DNA from: Branchiostoma belcheri
Lineage: Eukaryota > Chordata > Leptocardii > Amphioxiformes > Branchiostomatidae
Length of the DNA stretch: 64,000 nt
Direction of reading: 5' to 3'
NCBI RefSeq assembly: GCF_001625305.1
Contig: NW_017804087.1
Coordinates: 1,859,855 to 1,923,854, forward strand
Below the pieces are notes generated by a model. It saw nothing but the letters and a program-made list of their open reading frames with translations. It was not told the origin of the DNA and ran no database searches. Both the position numbers and the translations under genes were made by a program. Each line of letters starts with the position of its first letter. The stretch's first letter is position 1. Positions 1 through 43,730 of this stretch are shown here, piece by piece.

Positions 1-2
1 CA

Positions 3-1673
3 GCACTGGAAGAGGCGGACGGTGACGAGAAAAAACAATTAGTAATTCTTTTTGACCTAGGCAATGTCTCGCACAGGCGCGGTGACTATAGGAAAGCGAT
101 CACCTACTGCAAACGGGCACTTAGCATCGGAAAGGATATATATAGAGGCACAGAAAGGAGTACCGTATTTGCCCGAATACTTGGAAGCATAGGGTTATGT
201 TGGAGGGCACTTGGAGAACAGAGGAAAGCTATAAGCTATCTCGAGAAGGCACTGAAGATGGAGAAAGCTATGTACGGCGAAACGACGCCACATCCCAAAA
301 TTGCTGTATCACTTAATAACATTGGTTCATGTTGGAGTGACCTTGGCAATCACAAGAAAGCTGTCAGTTATTACGAACAGTCATTGAACATGAAGAAAGC
401 TATCTATGGTGAAACAACGCCTCATCCCGACATTACTTCATCACTTAACAACATTGGAACATGTTGGAGTTACCTTGGCAATCAGAGGAAAGCTATCCGT
501 TATTTTGAACAGTCACTGAAGATGATGAAAGTTATGTATGGCAAAACAACAGCACATCCCGTCATTGCTTCATCACTAAACAACACTGGTAATTGTTGGA
601 GTTACCTTGGTGATTGGAGGAAAGCTATCAATTATTATGAACAGTCACTGAAGATGAGGAAAGTTATCTATGGTGAAACAACGCCACATCCCTCCATTGC
701 TTCATCACTTAACAACATTGGAACATGTTGGAGTTACCTTGGCGATCAGAGGAAAGCTATTACTTATCATGAACAGTCAATGAAGATGAGCAAAGCTATA
801 TATGGTGAAACAACGCCACATCCCGACATTGCTTCATCACTGAACAACATTGGTGCATGTTGGAATGGAATCGGTGACCAGAGGAAAGCTATCAGTTTCT
901 ACGAACAGTCACTGAAGATGAGGAAAGTTATCTATGGCGAAACAACGCCACATCCCGACATTGCTTTATCACTAAACAACATTGGAATATGTTGGAGTGG
1001 CCTTGGCGATCAGAGGAAAGCTATTACTTATCATGAACAGTCACTGAAGATGAGGAAAGCTATCTATGGTGAAACAACGCCACATCCCTCCATTGCTTCA
1101 TCACTTAACAACATTGGAACATGTTGGAGTGACCTTGGCGATCAGAGGAAAGCTATCAATTTTTACGAACTCTCATTGAAGATGAAGAAATCTATCTATG
1201 GTGAAACAACGCCACATCCCGACATTGCTTCATCACTAAACAACATTGGCGTATGTTGGAATGGAATCGGTGACCAGAGGAAAGCTATCAGTTTCTACGA
1301 ACAGTCACTGAAGATGATGAAAGTTATCTATGGCGAAACAACAGCACATCCCTCCATTGCTTTATCTCTCAACAACATTGGGGCATGTTGGAATGGAATC
1401 GGTGATCAGAGAAAAGCTATCAGTTATCATGAACAGTCACTGAAGATGATGAAAGCTATCTATGGCGAAACAACGCCACATCCCGACATTGCTTCATCAC
1501 TGAACAACATTGGGGTATGTTGGATTGAAACCGGTGATCAGAGGAAAGCTATTAGTTATTTTGAACAGTCATTGGATATGATGAAAGTTATTTACGGGGA
1601 CAGCACATCTCATCCAAAAATAATAGGAGTATTAAACAACATCCTAATATGTAAAAAGGCCCTCCGCCATTAG
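3..1673 (+). CDS. TPR-repeat protein, 3' part (5' end outside window)
   Basis: One reading frame is open from the left edge to a TAG at 1671-1673, giving 556 residues. The first in-frame ATG (258) is inside a repeat and is not a credible start, so the gene or exon begins outside the window. The protein is almost entirely TPR units of 42 residues. I count about 12, with the pattern LNNIG-CW--LGDQRKAI-YYEQSL followed by K-IYGETTPHP. The first two units are diverged and the last is truncated before a short basic tail. TPR proteins of this spacing (kinesin light chain and NPHP3-like arrays) are protein-binding scaffolds. In invertebrate deuterostomes such arrays often end NB-ARC or other signalling proteins, but no such domain is visible here. 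The 126-nt DNA units are very similar, pointing to recent tandem expansion. TPR identity is sure; the partner domain is unknown. Confidence 0.85.
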   Translation, partial: ALEEADGDEKKQLVILFDLGNVSHRRGDYRKAITYCKRALSIGKDIYRGTERSTVFARILGSIGLCWRALGEQRKAISYLEKALKMEKAMYGETTPHPKIAVSLNNIGSCWSDLGNHKKAVSYYEQSLNMKKAIYGETTPHPDITSSLNNIGTCWSYLGNQRKAIRYFEQSLKMMKVMYGKTTAHPVIASSLNNTGNCWSYLGDWRKAINYYEQSLKMRKVIYGETTPHPSIASSLNNIGTCWSYLGDQRKAITYHEQSMKMSKAIYGETTPHPDIASSLNNIGACWNGIGDQRKAISFYEQSLKMRKVIYGETTPHPDIALSLNNIGICWSGLGDQRKAITYHEQSLKMRKAIYGETTPHPSIASSLNNIGTCWSDLGDQRKAINFYELSLKMKKSIYGETTPHPDIASSLNNIGVCWNGIGDQRKAISFYEQSLKMMKVIYGETTAHPSIALSLNNIGACWNGIGDQRKAISYHEQSLKMMKAIYGETTPHPDIASSLNNIGVCWIETGDQRKAISYFEQSLDMMKVIYGDSTSHPKIIGVLNNILICKKALRH

Positions 1674-1700
1674 AGTAAATCCGTTGGTTATCGCAAATCC

Positions 1701-1775
1701 TTAAGATTAGTTAACTTAAGATGAGTTAACTTAAGATGAGTTAACTTAAGATTAGTTAACTTAAGATTAGTTAAC
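1701..1775. repeat. 15-bp tandem repeat, five units
   Basis: Five consecutive units of TTAAGATKAGTTAAC lie 27 bp after the TPR stop codon, so probably in the 3' UTR. The only variation is T or G at position 8. Each unit contains GTTAAC, itself a palindrome. Confidence 0.9.
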
Positions 1776-2319
1776 TAAGGGAAAACCATGGTACTTCCCA
1801 CTGTCTTATTAATATATAGCTTTGTTGCTCACAAATTGTATAAAATACAATATATGGCAACTCCTTTTACTTAAAAGCAATTCAAGGAAACTTATAACGT
1901 ACCATATACAAACGACTTATGTAGCATGGCAATGTAGACTTGTGCGGCGGTGGTTTTGATTTTTTGCTGGTCGACGCCAGTTTTGCCGCGGAGGGAGTTA
2001 GACGTGCTTTTCTGGCGGATTGTCAGTTGTGTATTAATATAATAATTGTGACTATTTGGGCTTTTATATCAAATAATAATAGGTTAACTAGATGCACGGA
2101 AATGACCCCTGACCTCACGCGACCCAGAGATCATCCCTTGTGAGAGAAAAAGCCATTAGAACTTAGATCAATACCACTTAATATATATATATTTCTTTTT
2201 TTTTAGCATTGTATACCTTAGACCTGATATTAGCCTTTCTTTATTACTATTGTTGTAGTACTCTTTAGTATATTGTACTTTGTACATCCGTGCATTTATC
2301 CCCCCGGGAATGAACATGC

Positions 2320-2325
2320 AATAAA
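2320..2325 (+). terminator. Possible polyadenylation signal of the TPR gene
   Basis: AATAAA about 650 bp after the TPR stop codon, followed by T-rich sequence. The cleavage site cannot be placed from sequence alone. Confidence 0.35.
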
Positions 2326-2998
2326 GTTTCATTATTATTACTGTATTAACATCACAAGTAGCGGTAGTGGTGAAGCTCACGTACTTGAGCACATTTGAAC
2401 TTTTGTACACTCACCCATCCGTGGATTGTCATGTTTTACAACATTAAACTTACCAAGCCCATGCCGCCTCTTTGTCTCTCTATGATAAGCGTCCAGTGAG
2501 AGTGTAGATAATTAACTCAGAAAACGTTCACGCTGAGATTCTAGTACATGTTTCGTATTAAAAGTGTTTTAGTGAAGGACACTTGGAGTAAAACTAAGTA
2601 CAAAACATGATAGTGTATTGTAAAAGTAGGTGATTAACCTTGGTCTCAGTGATGGCGGTGCCCCTCACGAGTTCGTAGTAGCCGTAGAAGCAACCGATCT
2701 TTAAAAGATATGAGTCTTCAAGCCCAGACAGGAAAACTTGAAAAGCGAGCCAATTGTTTTGAAACCAATGAATGATTTATTGAAAACCATAGCTGTGTGG
2801 GCGGAGCAACTGTATCCTAGTAAACTTGCCTGGCCCATGGTCTATGTATTACTAATAGCTCAAAAGGTTAAATACTAACACTTTTCTGAAAAAAGTCTTT
2901 ACATGGCGAAGGCATGTGTCCTCGAACTCTAGTTGACATGAAAATTCCACGTTTTATGCAGTGCAGAGAGCAAACCACGGTTTTCAACAAAATACAAT
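2326..2998. other. Convergent intergenic spacer between the TPR and DDAH genes
   Basis: AT-rich sequence between the plausible 3' ends of two convergent genes. I see no open frame with coding character and no clear repeat. The short frames present are unrelated to known proteins. Confidence 0.4.
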
Positions 2999-3004
2999 TT
3001 TATT
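2999..3004 (-). terminator. Possible polyadenylation signal of DDAH
   Basis: AATAAA on the minus strand in a T/A-rich context, about 1 kb past the DDAH stop codon at 4030. If used, the 3' UTR includes the duplicated hairpin region at 3728-4040. Confidence 0.35.
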
Positions 3005-3727
3005 AAAAAAAACATGTTCACAAAATTGTCCATCAGATGAATAGATGACTCATCACCTCATTGTGTTTACAACAGATAATTTTTCAGGCTATATCATCTT
3101 TCAAACAGAATTCTTACACATTCCCAAGAAAGTTTCTATACCAACACCTTAAACCGCCCATGGCAAATTGCATAGTACTTGAGTGTTAACATTAATCAGC
3201 ATTAACATAAACCATGGAAAATGTATTTTTGGTGGTCTGTATAAATTTGCTAGGATATAGCCAGGGCTGCAGAAACATGAACATGCTAAACTTGAGAGAT
3301 TGAGTCCATACAGAATTGATGTGGAGAAAGGCTTCAGACCATTTTATTTGTAACAAAACTAGATACATTTTGTAATGCAATGAAACTAGATTTGTAAGCG
3401 TGTAAGACTCAAAGATACGCCCCCGTTAATAAAATAGCACAGCCCAGTGACACAGAGAGGTTACATGGGCCCCATTCCGCCTCGAAGCCGGATCACTTGA
3501 CTTACTTGACTTATGTCGAGTCCTGGTGTCCCTGGCCTCGAGACAAAATGGCTGACCAAGCCGGATCAAAGTGAATCAATTCAGCTCCAGACAATTTTAT
3601 CCTAGGGCCATAGTTTTCCCCGTCTCTGGGTCACCAGCTGTCCTATTCTATTGACAGGGGTGTGTCTCTTGAGTCTTACACTCTTACCATAAATACCTAC
3701 ACCCATGCACAGGTTATGGACATATGA

Positions 3728-4040
3728 TCATAGCACAAAACTCTTCTTTACGGACCCCTTAAAACATGCGTAAAGGCCCCCCTTTTCTTCACTTGCGTGT
3801 AGCTTTACGCATGCTTTAAGGTGTGCTTAAAGATAGGATTTTGTGCACTGGATGTTCCAGCTGCTCAGAACAGCATAAAATAATCAAAGCACAGAGCTCT
3901 TCTTTACCGATCCCTTAAAACATGCGTTAAGGTCCCATTTCTCTTCACTTGCATGTACCTTTATGCATACTTTAAGGTGTGCTTAAAGATAGGAGAACCA
4001 TAGGCTGCAATGGAAGATGTTCAGGCTGCTCAGAACAGCA
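3728..4040 (-). repeat. Tandem duplication (156-bp offset) at the end of DDAH, each copy with a hairpin
   Basis: Two direct copies start near 3728 and 3884. Each has an inverted repeat of about 20 bp (arms CCTTAAAACATGCGTAAAGG and its near complement; first copy about 3758-3823) around a loop of about 25 bp. The upstream copy reaches the last codons and stop of DDAH, since CTGCTCAGAACAGCA occurs in both. In the DDAH transcript this would give two stem-loops just after the stop codon. Confidence 0.8.
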
Positions 4041-7000
4041 GACACTGGCACGTTAAAGCCGCGTCAACTTTGCTGACCTCTGCAGATGACATTGGGATGA
4101 GGTTGTAGTCTGCCATTTCTTCCTGAAACACCTGGAGACACAGGAAAATAATGTAGATTAACTTTTACTGAATATTTAAAATGATACACACAACGTCATT
4201 TTGTTCTCAACAGTCTATATTATGAGAAGATGAGGGGTCTGAAGCCCAGAACCGACCCAAGCTGGGTTAATGGAAAACAATGTCCAGTCCAATTGGCAGA
4301 AAGCAGCGTCCAGGCAAATTTGGGGGTGGAAAAGGTCAAAAGTAGTGCCCCTTGCGAAATACGATAAAAGTAACACGACATAGGATAAAAGGATAGGGAA
4401 GAAAAACATATTGTTTTGCTCTGTTTCCTCTTTTTCTTCTCCAAACAAATAAGGTCAATGACCTGAACCAATTGTCTGTCACCATGATGGTAACTAGTGT
4501 TGGGTTACATCATGTTGCAATTTTATAGTAGGAGGGATTTAGACCCCTGTCTGACCGTACAATGTATATATATGAATGTGTTTAAATAAGAACAGAGCAT
4601 TATGCATTTGCTTTGCAAATGTTACCTTTCTAGTTTACATACATGTATATGCATCTGTTAGTCACGTTAGTCATATATTAAGTCATATGCCATTTATACT
4701 TTAACACAAATGTTAGAATGTGAAGGAAACCTACCGCAAAGGTATCAGGCTTTTGCTCCTCTGTGGTGTGTATAATGCTGCCGTTGATATAAATGCAGTT
4801 GTTCCCAAAGTCGTCAGGGATCCACATCACTTTGTATTTGTAGTTGGAGACGTTACATATGTCCTGTGGTAGACAAAAGATAATACATGATTAAACTGAT
4901 ACATTAAAATGATACTCTGTAAGAAGAGGTTTAGACTTAAGTTTTTTGGCATGTTTTTATCAGGCTTTCTTTTCTTGTACAGTCACTGTGCTATTTTTAA
5001 CAGGCCACAACAATAACCCTAACAACAACCACCGTTGCCATGGCAATGTATGTTTTCATTGTCAGTCTTGTTGCAATTGTGGTCCTAAGGCTACACCAAT
5101 TTAATTTGTTGGTTCTCGGATTTTTTCAGAAAAAAATGAAGCGATAGGGCGAAAAAACATGAAAATAAAAACAGGTCTAGGCATCCTATTATAGCCCCAA
5201 ACGCTACAATAGGAGCCATGAAGTCAAAACAAAAGGCTGGGTTAATATTTAAACAATGAATTTTTAACTTTTAATCAAACCACTGCATTGATAGATGGAA
5301 AAACTATAGCAACTAGGAATTTCTTCAACTGATGGGGCAAAATATGAGCATATTTGAGTTGATTCAGAACCAGAATTTTTTTTTGTAAATCAGAATAAAA
5401 TGAAGAAGCTAATCTGAGAACCAACAAATTAAATTGATGTGGCCTAAGCATTAGTCTGGTAACAAATAACGAGTGCAGTACTAACCGCCCACGCCGGGTG
5501 TCCCCACTCGTTGTCACACATGGCGATTATTCCAGGTGCAGCTAAGGCCGCATAACCCTTCAGATGAAATTCGGGATACTCCACAAATATGGAGTGGCAG
5601 GGGTAGTCATCTCCAAACGTCTCCTCCAAAATGGCGAAGCCCTCCTCGTTACTCAACACTGAATCACCGCAGAAGATCTCCTTTCCTACAAAAAAAGGAT
5701 GATAATATTCATATTGATATTGTCAACTTCATCTGTGATGGTATAGTTACTTGTTTCAGAATAAGAAACTTGGAGGACTGTGTACAGACAACCAGAAGGT
5801 CTGAAACCGTTTCATCTACCTGGTATGTTGGCAGAACATACTACACCTATGCGAAACCCACATTTTTCACGGTCTTCATTGGATGTTTGACCAACATTCC
5901 ATCAGAATTGTGCCCGTCACAGACAGCTTTTTTGACGCAACATTACATGGAAAACTACACGAGATAAGGTAAATACGACCTAACACGAGACGTTTTGCTG
6001 AAAAGCTGTGCACAATACATTACCTATTGCTCACAGGTGCAATAGGAACGGTTCTGCCAACTTGCTTCATCTCAGTACCTTGTATTTCATACTTGTTGAA
6101 GTCTTCTCATCTCAGTACCTACCTGTAAAAATGACGTCCCCGCCTTCCAGAGTCGCTGTATCACTTTCTACAACCCGAACCTTCAGTCCCAGGTTCCTCA
6201 TGGTTTCTTCCAGTACCGTGGTCTGAAGAAAATGAAGCAAACATTTATTTCTCTGAATTACATACATGTATTATACATGTAGCAAGAAATAGACAGGTGG
6301 TTCACGAGTCTAGTTGCACTTTCTTGCAAATATGTTTTCTTAATACACTGTACTTAGTACAGTGCAAATATGTTTTCTGTAATTACAAAATCTAGCCTGA
6401 AGGATAATTGTATGTACTGTGTCAAACAAAGTAAAGTAAGCAGTAACATTAAGTACAAGGATAAAAGAATAAACGTAGTATTGGGAACTACTAGGAAGAA
6501 CATTCTAACCTAGGTCTTGTAGACTTCTCTTTTTAAAGCAACACTGGAGATCAATTCACTGATACCTGTGTGGTCATTACTGGTAGACATAGGAGGACTG
6601 AAAATCTTTTTGTTCTACCTTTGTCTACACAGTTTGTCTAAGTGGATATTTCTAAATAGATTGTCACATTCAGCAATATGAATACAATACTCACTATAAA
6701 CTTTTCAAGTCTAAGGTCAACAAACATCTGTTCTCACTGGCTGTACAGTAACCCAAAGAATTTGAGTGGCTCTCGTCAGCCTTGTTTTGTGGTGAACCAT
6801 GAAGTAAATAAAAACAAAAAAGTTTGTCTAAGTGGATATTTCTAAATAGATTGTCACATTCAGCAATATGAATACAATACTCACTATAAACTTTTCAAGT
6901 CTAAGGTCAACAAAACATCAAAAAAGTTTGTCTAAGTGGATATTTCTAAATAGATTGTCACATTCAGCAATATGAATACAATACTCACTATAAACTTTTC

Positions 7001-7425
7001 AAGTCTAAGGTCAACAAACATCTGTTCTCACTGGCTGTACAGTAACCCAAAGAATTTGAGTGGCTCTCGTCAGCCTTGTTTTGTGGTGAACCATGAAGTA
7101 AATAAAAACAAAAAAAACTCACCTCCCCTTGCCTGGGTCCACATGCAGGCCTGGTAATGAGTGCCGTGTCTCCGATCACGATGCAGGGGTCTTCAACAAA
7201 CTGGCAGTCGGGAAGTTTGGGGTCTTGCGGAATCACCGTAACGTCCAGACCCAAGTCGCGCAGGGCCTGGACGTACAACCCCCACTCCGCGCGACATTTT
7301 TCAAGATCAACATCCTCCGTAGACGACAAGTCCCGAACAGCGTTGTTGACATCATCGGACACTTCTCGAACAACTGCCCGCTTAAACTCAGGAAAATTCC
7401 AGAAATCCGCCATAATTTTGCTCAC
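4030..7425 (-). CDS. DDAH: Dimethylarginine dimethylaminohydrolase (DDAH) family protein, five exons
   Basis: DDAH hydrolyses asymmetric dimethylarginine and monomethylarginine to citrulline plus a methylamine, relieving inhibition of nitric oxide synthase in the cytosol. Coding exons (minus strand): 7123-7425, 6123-6222, 5486-5685, 4735-4863 and 4030-4131. All junctions are GT-AG and the phases close to 277 residues, close to the usual 285. Family marks are FVED (residues 76-79), TALITRP, ATLEGGDVIFTG (about 124-135), the active-site histidine in FHLKG (His175) and the C-terminal cysteine motif TCQCLLF (Cys272/Cys274, nucleophile region). The first ATG (7425) is used; a second in-frame ATG follows four codons later. 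Vertebrate DDAH1 and DDAH2 cannot be separated here. Introns carry a PIF-type MITE and a tandem triplication. Residues past the catalytic cysteine are fewer than usual, perhaps because of the adjacent duplication. Confidence 0.92.
4401..4634 (-). repeat. Dispersed short element, 'GTTTACC' family, copy 1
   Basis: Copy in reverse orientation in DDAH intron 4. It includes the conserved blocks TCCCTCCTGCTATAAAATTG, ATGTAACCCAACA and TGGTTCAGGTCATTGACC. Family description is under the copy at 11443-11720. Confidence 0.8.
5089..5444. mobile_element. PIF/Harbinger-like MITE in DDAH intron 3 (TAA target duplication)
   Basis: A 356-bp element flanked by TAA on both sides (5086-5088 and 5445-5447). 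The ends form a long imperfect inverted repeat starting GGCTACACCAATTTAATTTG. It has no coding capacity. Three-base TTA/TAA duplications are the hallmark of PIF/Harbinger elements. Confidence 0.8.
6631..7117. repeat. Tandem triplication in DDAH intron 1
   Basis: Three direct copies begin with AGTTTGTCTAAGTGGATATT at 6631, 6821 and 6925. Copies one and three are about 190 bp. The middle copy is about 104 bp and lacks the second half. The last copy ends in the A-run directly beside the exon 1 splice donor. Confidence 0.9.
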
Positions 7426-8471
7426 TAGTCTGACGCAGTGTCCTGTATTTGACTCAGTAACCGCTTCTGCTGAAAGTTGGCGAGTGTCTGTTGTCTTATA
7501 CTAGTCTAGAAGTAAAAAGTGGTAAAACTGGTTTGGAAGCCCCCATTTTCTGTAACCCCCAAATTCAATATTTTGGCTCCATGAATGTCGATATACAAAT
7601 TTGGGATAGTGTTGTTTTAACTTAGTATGTAGATAACTGACTAGAGTATTACATGTCTTTTGATTTTCAAACTCTTTTTCAAACAAAAGAAAAAAACTGC
7701 ATTGAGCACCAGTCCTACATGTAGGTTTGCGGAGCATTTAAAGGTGACACTTATCATATACAATGTAGCTGTCTGCTTGGTTGTCTGTTACTATTCAGTC
7801 AAGACAATAGGGAGAAATCACACACACCCATAGTCCTGAGGCCTGGAGCATAGAAAATCAGACAACTTTTTAACCAATATATAATTATAAAGGCCTGCTA
7901 CTTGCTGTCTTGGCTTACTTTTATTTGAAGTTTGGCATCAATAGATGAGAGACAATTAGGCTAATTTTCTACTCCCCTGTAATTCTTTAGATTTACCGTA
8001 GCCGAAAAGGCTATGTTTTTGGAGCGGTATGTCTGTGTATAGACAACATTACTTGAGGGGTTGGTAGACAACATTTTTTGAGAAGTTGTGGATGGATCCG
8101 TATGGCACTTAGAATATTTTAAAGGGGTTACATGTAAGTCAAGAAAAGAACAGATTTTCATTATTTTCTTGGCCGTCTTTAATTTTACACACCATTCTTT
8201 ATATTTTCCTTACGCATTTCTTGTTACTTGTTTGAATACATGATAAATTGGACCCTCAAAAAGTTGCCATGAATTTTAGTAAATACAAAGTTATTCTCAA
8301 AATTTCACACAAATGCATTTTCTTTGCCAACAAAGTTGACATAGATTTTATCTATGATTGAGTTTTCAACTGTTTCATATACTTTTCAAGGATTTATCTC
8401 TTAAATCACTGGGTTGTGTATTTCAAAAACACTATTACATTTTGTAACTTCATTTCTAAATCTCTTATCCT
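7426..8471. other. Intergenic region between the POLE 3' end and the DDAH start
   Basis: About 1 kb between two genes on the same strand. It must hold the POLE 3' UTR and the DDAH promoter. No CpG-rich block or clear core-promoter motif is visible. The small frames here have no family features. Confidence 0.4.
7920..7925 (-). terminator. Possible polyadenylation signal of POLE
   Basis: AATAAA on the minus strand about 550 bp past the POLE stop codon. It is the nearest canonical hexamer I found, but usage is unproven. Confidence 0.3.
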
Positions 8472-40718
<32,247 letters not shown>

Positions 40719-40789
40719 TTCTGAGGAAAATTCAAACGATACTGCAAAAATCTGACAGGAACTACACCAGTGACGAAAATCTTTTCATT

Positions 40790-40801
40790 TTTGGCGCGAA
40801 A
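40790..40801 (-). promoter_or_regulatory. Perfect E2F-type site upstream of POLE
   Basis: TTTGGCGCGAAA matches the E2F consensus TTTSGCGCGAAA at every base and lies 72 bp upstream of the POLE ATG. E2F control of replication genes is established in animals. Binding at this site is inferred. Confidence 0.7.
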
Positions 40802-42230
40802 TCGTCCTAGTAGAACAGTCTATTATAGACATAGGGAATATTGATAAAAAGAGTTTCCATTTGGCCATACAAATGTCATCTATTTAGACAAACACAATAA
40901 CAAATGAAATTTACGATAATATTTCCTTTGATGTGTATGTAGTCGTGGTTATAACAAAGGGCAAAACGTATTTTGAAAGACTTATTATCAGTTATTCACC
41001 CCTAAGACTGAAGTGTACGTTTCTGAATAAAATCTCGGAGAGTTGCGCGAGACACGGTGGATAAGTGACCGTGCACTACTGCCACCTATTGGTTTCGTAG
41101 TAAACTGCAGTATATTGCAGGTACAAAACCGGTATGTCATACTATGTGGCAGTAGTGCATTAGTCTGCACCAGACTCCTTTGCAGGTCGCATAAATAGTA
41201 GAAATCGGGCTAATTGGACCCTCTCTGGCCGGCCAACTTCTGTGGCCAATAAAAACCCCTTTTTAGGCCGGTTTCTGGCAAAGTTGTCTGGTGGAGACTA
41301 GTAGTGCATGGCTTTAGAAATGCTGTACTGCGCATTTAAGTGGCGACCGTATGATATTAGAGTAGAGTAGTTTATGTGGGGGTGTTTCTAATTCTATGCC
41401 CATGGTAAAATTTTCGGAGACGAGGATGTAGCCTGTATACTACGGGTACCCCTGGCAAAAGTCTGGCACCCAGGCTAATGACTTTTCTTTCGCATACCGT
41501 CCTTCATCTGTTAGTTCCCCTTTCCACCCACACTCTGTCAAACGTAGTCTGGTGACAACGAGAGTAACACTATCGTTTATTTGACGAAAACCCTACACGC
41601 TTTCTCCCCATTCAAAACAACGAGACCAAAAAGAAAACAAGCAAAACCGCTCGGTACACTCACGTCATGTTCCGTAGTGCCAGATCTGAACAAACATACA
41701 CGACAAAATCCAAACAAACCCAACAATGGCGCACGTGGTGCGAGGTTGTACCATTCAAACCACTTGTTGAAATTCATCGAACAGCGCTCAAGCGGCCTCC
41801 CGGTAAATTTTGCCTGCTCCCCCGCTTGAAAATTAAGGGCGTAGGGCACATACGAAGGGACGAAGCGTGTCTCTTTATTTAGATAATTTCATCAGCAAGA
41901 GAGACATAAAGTAGAAACACGCAGAATAATGATAAAAAAGAAAGATGAAACTGTTCGGTTGATCTGGATAATTACACAAACGATAAATCACCCAATTTAT
42001 TCAAACAAGTGGTAAAGACAGTTGTCCAGTTCTTATCAAAGTTGGCTATTACGATTTCTTTACTAAAACTGTGAAATAAGTTAAAATGTACCAAAAATGT
42101 GTTAGAAGCTGATTAAAGGTGACATAAGCTGACAAAATGTGGCAAAGAAAAAGTGTTGGGATTTGGTGAATTTGGCATGAAGTGGGCGTGGCCAGATTTG
42201 CATAAGGAGACTTCCTGTCCCGAGGCAGCC
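40802..42230. other. POLE upstream region without a recognised gene
   Basis: Non-coding. Contains a roughly 50-bp palindromic TAGCCTG--CAGGCTA element at 41429-41477. Short overlapping frames on both strands at 41577-41882 have no family features. Confidence 0.4.
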
Positions 42231-42239
42231 TGAAGTCAA

Positions 42240-42520
42240 ACAGTTCAGAGCACAACATGGCGGGACTAGAGAAGTAGCGGCCGCGTTTCCTTCGTTTGGG
42301 AGCGAGATTTGGCAAGTTTTTGGGAAGATGGAGAGCTGTAGCTCAGATCAGGAGCGTTCCTGGGGAGTGAGAGCGGGTCGTGGGCGAGGTTCTGGCAGCA
42401 GGACGGCCTGTCGTTCGTCGGGGCAAGGTGGGTGGAAGTCGCCGCCGGGCACCGGTGAAGTTACTGGCGGGGGGCCTGCGGGTGGGAAGTTCGAGCGATC
42501 GAAAATGTCTGACAAGTAGA
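42240..42520 (+). promoter_or_regulatory. CpG-rich block: candidate promoter and first exon
   Basis: GC- and CpG-rich island in AT-rich surroundings, about 1.5 kb upstream of POLE and pointing away from it. It contains ATGGCGGGACTAGAGAAGTAG (a six-codon upstream frame near 42258) and a frame from ATG 42328 with a good splice donor, CAAG|GTGGGT, after 42427. A divergent transcription start is plausible. Confidence 0.4.
42328..42427 (+). CDS. Hypothetical first coding exon (weak)
   Basis: 33 codons plus one base, MESCSSDQERSWGVRAGRG at the start, Gly/Ser/Arg-rich, ending at a consensus donor. The phase fits the candidate exon at 63392. Without splicing the frame runs to a TAG at 42517-42519 (63 residues). 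No homology recognised; GC-rich 5' leader sequence can look like this by chance. Confidence 0.2.
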
Positions 42521-43730
42521 TAGTCTACCGTTTCTAATTACGTTTTAAGACGCAGTTTTTGGTCACTTTGAGGAAAGTTTTTCGTCAGAATTTACAGATA
42601 ACAGTATGCTCTTAACGATTTTGTCATCTTAAACCCCGTTTGAAGCTGAAAGGTCTTAGAATTGCCCCAAGAAATGCCCCAAAGTTGATCGGAGGAGCCC
42701 TTAAGAGCATTGACTCGAGCTAGCCTAGCACACCAGACTTCAGTTCCAAAACAAACTTTCTATATTAACTCTCCATATGTGTAGCTTCAAATCTACTTAA
42801 ACTTACAAATAAAAAGGCACAGAATTAATTGTTGTGTAGCTGAGAAAAGCATTTTAACAGTAAACTTAAGAATTTATGTTCGTTAATATGAATTGTATGA
42901 AATGTATTTATAATTGTAGATACCGTCACATGTATGTAACTGACTAGTTGTAAGTGATTCATTGTTTTTGCTATGGCGGTTATGTTTTACCGGTTTATCT
43001 CCATTTGTTTGTTTGTTTGCTATCTATTAATGGGATTTTGTAAATGTTTTTGTTTTGACCATACAGAAAAGATAAACATTTTACCTCAAATCCAGAAGTA
43101 ATTTGAAAGAATTTCCAGTTTCATAAGATCAATTTTAACATGGAGGCACTATGGACACTATGGAAGAAGCTTGTGCTATAATATTGCAAATGCACATGAC
43201 AAGGATGAAATTCTTCAAAACACTTTCATGTCATCTTTAATACTTTTTAGAGTTCAAAAACTTCCAAATTTATTTTCACAGCACATATTATGAAAGGCTT
43301 CAACCTAAACTTTAAGTGCTGCATGTAGGTTTTTTACTTTTATGTTTGAAAGTCTCAGATCCTAGATCTAAGATAGTGGTGGTGTATATTTTCCTTAAAC
43401 CACTCCCCCACTCTGTCCTAAGTGAAGCAAGGCATTTGGTGAGAGGTTTTCAACTTGAAAAGTTCGGGGTGTCTCTAGGTCAGTTGGAAAGTTTGTCACA
43501 CTGATAGAACTGGGGTGGGTCAACAATTTAAAGAATGGAGAGGGGCAAAATAGTGAATTAATTTCCCGCCTCCTATAAAATGGAACTGTCAGTCTTTGGC
43601 TCATTTCTTGATACTTCTTCAGTCAAAAATGTTATGAGATCTTTATAGTTCTTTAAGTAAAAAAAAGGCCAGAAAGTAATTTTGGAAAAGTAAGTTTCGC
43701 CCTGCCAAGTGAGACTATCTAAGTCTAGAA

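Noticed and set aside
1701-1775. Regular 15-bp repeats as a CRISPR array
   Set aside because: Units are contiguous without spacers, and the genome is eukaryotic.
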